From NCBI RefSeq assembly GCF_900102365.1, contig NZ_FOIN01000028.1, forward strand, positions 1-33,646: a stretch of DNA of 33,646 nt, given 5' to 3'. The position numbers were made by a program, and so were the translations under genes. Positions 30,404-33,646 of the stretch are shown here, piece by piece. Below the pieces are notes generated by a model, which saw only the letters and a list, made by a program, of their open reading frames with translations, had not been told where the DNA came from and searched no databases. This DNA comes from Thomasclavelia cocleata. Lineage in GTDB: Bacteria > Bacillota_I > Bacilli_A > Erysipelotrichales > Coprobacillaceae. Positions within the stretch are counted from its first letter, which is position 1. Every line of letters begins with the position of its first letter.

Positions 30404-31867
30404 ATGAAAAATTTAACAACCTTATTATTGTCGGATACATATAAACAAACACATCTGCGAATGTTTCCTAAGGATTTAACAAAATTGGTTTCTTATTGGA
30501 CACCTAGAAAAGCGATGTCAGAGAAGTATGATAAAATGGTGTTCTTTGGTTTGCAGGAGTTTATCAAAAAGTATCTTGTCGAAGATTTTAATAATAACTT
30601 TTTTAACAAACCAATAGATGAGGTTATTGGAGAATATAATTCCTATATGGACACACAATTAGGCGAAGGAAACTATGATTTGGACGCAATCATAAATCTT
30701 CATAAATTAGGGTATCTACCCATTCTAATTAGAGCATTGCCTGAAGGAAGTATTGTTAATATGGGAGTTCCTTGTATTGAATTGACAAATACTCATCCAG
30801 ATTTTGCGTGGGTTGTACAATGGCTAGAATGTATTCTACAAGTAGAATTATGGCCAACATGTAATTACGCTACTATTGGAAAGATTTATAAGGAAGTAGC
30901 AAACAAATATTATGATCTAACAGTTGATAATATGGATTCTAGAATGGCTATGTCAGACTTTGGAATGAGAGGTATGTCATGTTTAGAAGATTCTATTAGA
31001 ACATCTGCATCATGGCTGTTATCTTTTGATAAGACAAGTACAATCCCCGCATTGCAATATATTAGAGAATATTATAATGCTGATAAAAATATTGGAATTG
31101 GAGCTGTATCTACAGAGCATGCAGTTATGGGAGCTAACTTCTCAGTTGATGGCGATGAAATCACTTTTGTAAAAAGATTATTAACAGAATTATATCCTAA
31201 TACTTCATTCAGCATGGTATCTGATACTTATGATTATTGGAATATAGTAAAAAATATTTTACCTCAATGCAAAGAAGAAATTATGAATCACAATGGAAAG
31301 TTATTAATTAGACCTGATAGCGGAGATATTGTTGAAATATCAATTGAAACAATTAAACTCTTGTGGAAAACATTTGGTGGAAGTATCAATAGTAAAGGAT
31401 ATAAAGTATTAGATCCTCATATTGGCATTATTTATGGGGATGGATGTACTATAAATAAAGTCGAAGAAATCTATGAAGAGTTATATAAACTAGGGTTTGC
31501 TGCTAACAACATTGTATTTGGAGTAGGAGCGTTCTGCTTCCATGCTATTTTTGAAGATGATGGAAAGTTTATTGTTAATACAAGAGATACATTTGGTATT
31601 GCTATGAAGGCTACTTATGGGGAAGTTGGAAATTTCAAATTCCCTATTTATAAAAATCCTAAAACAGACACATCAAAATTAAAGAAATCTCATAAAGGTT
31701 GTTGTGCTGTTATTAAAACAGAAGATGGATATAAATGCGTAGATGGATATAATTGTTTAGTTTCTACAGAAAATACGTCATTAGAAAAAATGTTTAGCAA
31801 TGGTATGTTAAAAAGAGAAGAATCATTTGAACAAATTCGTCAAAGATTAAATAAAGGAGAATTTTAA
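30404..31867 (+). CDS. nadV: NAMPT/NadV-like phosphoribosyltransferase, candidate Namat of NARP1
   Basis: AAAGGAAAA precedes the ATG. The 487-aa protein has the full NAMPT signature: LLLSDTYKQTHLRMFP, SDFGMRGMSC (D185-F-G-M-R-G), the catalytic-histidine segment STEHAVMG (H239), IRPDSGD (ribose-phosphate contacts), and VFGVGAFC. NAMPT joins nicotinamide to PRPP to make NMN. In the NARP1 system a NAMPT-like protein (Namat) instead joins nicotinamide to ADPR-PP and makes NAD+ directly. Sequence reading alone cannot tell these apart, but lack of an NMN adenylyltransferase in the operon favours the latter. It overlaps the next gene by one base. Confidence 0.93.
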   Translation: MKNLTTLLLSDTYKQTHLRMFPKDLTKLVSYWTPRKAMSEKYDKMVFFGLQEFIKKYLVEDFNNNFFNKPIDEVIGEYNSYMDTQLGEGNYDLDAIINLHKLGYLPILIRALPEGSIVNMGVPCIELTNTHPDFAWVVQWLECILQVELWPTCNYATIGKIYKEVANKYYDLTVDNMDSRMAMSDFGMRGMSCLEDSIRTSASWLLSFDKTSTIPALQYIREYYNADKNIGIGAVSTEHAVMGANFSVDGDEITFVKRLLTELYPNTSFSMVSDTYDYWNIVKNILPQCKEEIMNHNGKLLIRPDSGDIVEISIETIKLLWKTFGGSINSKGYKVLDPHIGIIYGDGCTINKVEEIYEELYKLGFAANNIVFGVGAFCFHAIFEDDGKFIVNTRDTFGIAMKATYGEVGNFKFPIYKNPKTDTSKLKKSHKGCCAVIKTEDGYKCVDGYNCLVSTENTSLEKMFSNGMLKREESFEQIRQRLNKGEF

Positions 31868-32298
31868 TGATTGATAACTTTAGAGGTAAATATCGTTTTT
31901 TAAGCAATTATTATGAAACACCAATTGAATATGATGGGATAGTTTATCTTAATAATGAAGCTGCTTTTCAAGCACAAAAAATAACTAGAATTAGTGAAAA
32001 GATTAAATTTCAAAATTTAAATCCTGTCGAAGCCAAGAAACTAGGGAGAAAAATACTTTTAAGAGATGATTGGGAAAAAGTAAAAGAAAAATATATGTAT
32101 GAAATTGTTAAAGCAAAATTTACTCAACACCAATATTTAAAGAAAAAGTTATTAGATACATATCCTCATGAATTGATTGAAGGAACGACTGGTTGGCATG
32201 ATAATATTTGGGGCAATTGTGAGTGTCCTAAGTGTAAAGATATTGTAGGAGAAAACAAACTAGGCAAAATTTTAATGAAAGTTAGAAGTGAGATTTGA
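31867..32298 (+). CDS. NADAR-family protein (YbiA/DUF1768-like)
   Basis: AAAGGAG lies within the end of the previous gene and the start overlaps its stop by one base. FRGKYRFLSNYYETPIEYDG, LNNEAAFQAQKI and GWHDNIWGNCEC...LGKILMKVR are hallmark NADAR motifs. NADAR proteins bind ADP-ribose/NAD derivatives; some hydrolyse riboflavin-pathway intermediates and others remove ADP-ribose from guanine in DNA, reversing DarT-type defence. The Cys pair in CECPKC is unusual-looking but also seen in phage members I recall. Its place between NAMPT-like and NAD synthetase genes points to ADP-ribose chemistry. Confidence 0.9.
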   Translation: MIDNFRGKYRFLSNYYETPIEYDGIVYLNNEAAFQAQKITRISEKIKFQNLNPVEAKKLGRKILLRDDWEKVKEKYMYEIVKAKFTQHQYLKKKLLDTYPHELIEGTTGWHDNIWGNCECPKCKDIVGENKLGKILMKVRSEI

Positions 32299-32300
32299 TA

Positions 32301-32699
32301 ATGGACTATTATTTAAGCCCAGATAATTGTTATCAAAGATTAGAAGATGAGTTTATAAAATATGGCAAATTAATCATTGCTGTAGATTTTGATGATACAA
32401 TTTATGATTTCCATAGGCTTGGACGAACATATACAAATGTTATTAACTTATTAAAAAGATGGGATAGATATGCACAAATTATTATCTTTACGGGTAATGG
32501 AGTAGATAAACTTTCCGAAATAAAATCTTATTGCAATAGATATGGAATTCCTTATGATGGGATTAATTGTAATTCAATGGTAAAAGTAAATGGACGTAAG
32601 ATATATGCCAATGCTTATTTAGACGATAGAGGTGGATTGCCTATGGTATATGATCATCTTAATACATTAATTGAAAAAATAGAAAAAGGAGTGATTTAG
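32301..32699 (+). CDS. Small HAD-superfamily hydrolase
   Basis: ATG at 32301 follows the NADAR stop by two bases; an upstream TTG (32295) is not needed. The HAD motif I is VDFDDTIYD (two Asp: nucleophile and acid/base), a motif II-like strand is IIIFTGNG, and a late acidic motif is AYLDDRGG. At 132 aa it lacks a large cap domain, resembling phage HAD phosphatases that act on nucleotides or nucleic-acid ends. In this operon a nucleotide-type substrate is a reasonable guess, for example removing a phosphate in NAD recycling, but the sequence does not identify it. Confidence 0.8.
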   Translation: MDYYLSPDNCYQRLEDEFIKYGKLIIAVDFDDTIYDFHRLGRTYTNVINLLKRWDRYAQIIIFTGNGVDKLSEIKSYCNRYGIPYDGINCNSMVKVNGRKIYANAYLDDRGGLPMVYDHLNTLIEKIEKGVI

Positions 32700-32700
32700 C

Positions 32701-33441
32701 ATGTATAAGTTTGATGCTAAAAAAGTAAAAGATGAAATAGTTTCTTTTATAAAAGATTGGTTTGATAAAAATGGCAAAGATTGTAATGCTGTTGTTGGAA
32801 TATCTGGCGGAGTTGACTCTTCAGTTGCAGCAGCCTTATGTGTAGAGGCATTAGGGAAAGAAAGAGTAAGAGGATTGCTTATGCCTTGTGGAGAACAAGA
32901 AGATATCAGCTATTCTTATTTTCTTTGTGGACAACTTGGGATCAGTTTTGATGTTATGAATATATTTAATGCAGTAACTGCTATTAATAATCAATTTCCA
33001 CCAAGTGTTGAGGTTTCAAAACAAACTATTATAAATCTTCCTGCTAGAATTAGAATGGCTACATTATATGCATATTCTCAATCGGTTAATGGCAGAGTTG
33101 TCAATACTTGTAATTTATCAGAGGATTGGATAGGATATTCAACCAGATATGGAGATAGTGTTGGGGATTTTAGCCCACTATCAAAACTTACAAAGACAGA
33201 AGTAAAACTTATTGGCAAAGAATTGGGACTATCCAATATACTAATAGATAAAGTTCCAACTGATGGACTTTGTGGGAAAACCGATGAAGAAAATTTTGGT
33301 TTTTCCTATGAAATTTTAGACAAATATATTCGCACTGAGGAAATAGATGATTTAGATATTAAAAACACAATTGATAAAATGCATAAAAAAAATTTATTTA
33401 AATTTCAACCAATGCCATGTTTTGAATATATAGCAAACTAA
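32701..33441 (+). CDS. nadE: NAD synthetase (NadE, ammonia-dependent type)
   Basis: AAAAAGGAG precedes the ATG with good spacing. The ATP-pyrophosphatase P-loop is VGISGGVDSS (32-41). NLPARIRMATLYA (QARxRM-like region), NTCNLSEDWIGYSTRYGD (matching the NKsE...GY.T.yGD motif, with Ser for Lys differences) and GDFSPLSKLTKTEV follow, and PTDGLCGKTDEENFGF is the usual late motif. It converts nicotinate adenine dinucleotide to NAD+ with ammonia and ATP. At 246 aa it lacks the glutaminase domain. With PncA it closes a deamidated branch; the intermediate adenylation step is not encoded here. Confidence 0.93.
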   Translation: MYKFDAKKVKDEIVSFIKDWFDKNGKDCNAVVGISGGVDSSVAAALCVEALGKERVRGLLMPCGEQEDISYSYFLCGQLGISFDVMNIFNAVTAINNQFPPSVEVSKQTIINLPARIRMATLYAYSQSVNGRVVNTCNLSEDWIGYSTRYGDSVGDFSPLSKLTKTEVKLIGKELGLSNILIDKVPTDGLCGKTDEENFGFSYEILDKYIRTEEIDDLDIKNTIDKMHKKNLFKFQPMPCFEYIAN

Positions 33442-33472
33442 GAAACATTAAAAAAACAAGGAGAAAATAAAA

Positions 33473-33646
33473 ATGCTAAAACAAATAACACAAGAAGAAC
33501 TAAATAAAATATTAAATCTTCATGAAAAATGGTTAAATAATGAATATGGTGGAGCTAGAGCAGATTTAATTGACGCAAATTTAATTAATGCAAATTTAAG
33601 TAATGCAGATTTAAGTAATGCAGATTTAAGTTATGCAGATTTAAGT
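33473..33646 (+). CDS. Pentapeptide-repeat protein, N-terminal part (3' end outside window)
   Basis: AAGGAG lies about 9 nt upstream of the ATG. After about 28 helical residues (QITQEELNKILNLHEKWLNN), repeats begin: ADLID ANLIN ANLSN ADLSN ADLSY ADLS, running off the end. The DNA coding for one unit, 33589-33607, is identical for 19 bases to window positions 1-19, in the same repeat register. The gene is separated from nadE by 31 nt. Confidence 0.8.
   Translation, partial: MLKQITQEELNKILNLHEKWLNNEYGGARADLIDANLINANLSNADLSNADLSYADLS

Noticed and set aside
33550-33646. Tandem DNA repeats suggestive of a CRISPR or satellite
   Set aside because: The 15-bp periodicity is fully explained by pentapeptide-repeat coding; there are no spacers.

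Overview
The window is a very AT-rich stretch (GC in the high twenties percent, judged by eye) with nearly every gene on the + strand, tight spacing, frequent 1-20 nt overlaps and strong AGGAGG-type ribosome binding sites. It encodes many phage-type regulators (BRO-N, ORF6N, Rha, AntA, KilAC and ORF6C domains), orphan DNA methyltransferases, YopX-like and ImmA-like proteins, a tyrosine recombinase and one tRNA. This points to the accessory or early region of a large phage, or a phage-plasmid, of a low-GC Firmicute. I see no capsid, portal, terminase, tail, polymerase, helicase or replication initiator gene, so this is probably not a complete virus. Both window ends lie inside pentapeptide-repeat coding sequence and share 19 bases, so either the molecule closes through that gene or the contig broke at repeats.

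Layout. 1-7.3 kb: the pentapeptide gene tail, small unknown genes, a frameshifted ORF6N antirepressor relic, a BRO-N/KilAC antirepressor, a half-length ClpC-like AAA+ protein and a small membrane protein. 7.8-8.6 kb: a convergent terminator, the only convincing minus-strand protein gene (ImmA/IrrE-like HExxH peptidase), and a divergently transcribed 21-residue hydrophobic peptide with its own promoter and terminator. 8.6-11.1 kb: a double BRO-N protein, a LytTR response regulator without a kinase, a second 21-residue hydrophobic peptide, and a convergent small RNA; together the last two resemble a type I toxin-antitoxin. 11.1-13.8 kb: an intact tyrosine recombinase beside a relative that appears catalytically dead. 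13.8-14.65 kb: tRNA(CAT), then about 740 nt with no ORF, dense predicted stems and three 56-60 nt tRNA-like folds lacking a D-arm. This is a strong candidate for a large ornate phage RNA of the GOLLD/ROOL kind. 14.7-18.7 kb: a membrane/coiled-coil/beta-barrel gene split by TGA, and three more antirepressors. 18.8-22.4 kb: membrane protein, SPFH protein, sigma-like factor and two methyltransferases. 22.5-25.7 kb: two paralogues sharing an FETNSSS motif, a radical SAM protein, and an AntA/ORF6C antirepressor whose start codon appears to be missing. 25.7-28.3 kb: small genes and a GHKL-type ATPase-like protein.

28.26-33.44 kb is a compact operon: Thg1-like 3'-5' polymerase, nicotinamidase, PRPP-synthetase-like enzyme, NAMPT-like enzyme, NADAR protein, HAD hydrolase and NAD synthetase. 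No adenylyltransferase (NadD/NadM) is present. That matches the published NARP1 logic, in which the two 'Prs/NAMPT' enzymes act on ADP-ribose to rebuild NAD+ after host NAD-depleting defence. Adding nicotinamidase, NAD synthetase and NADAR suggests a broader counter-defence module covering NAD+ and ADP-ribosylation. All functional calls are by motif and family recognition; no searches were run.
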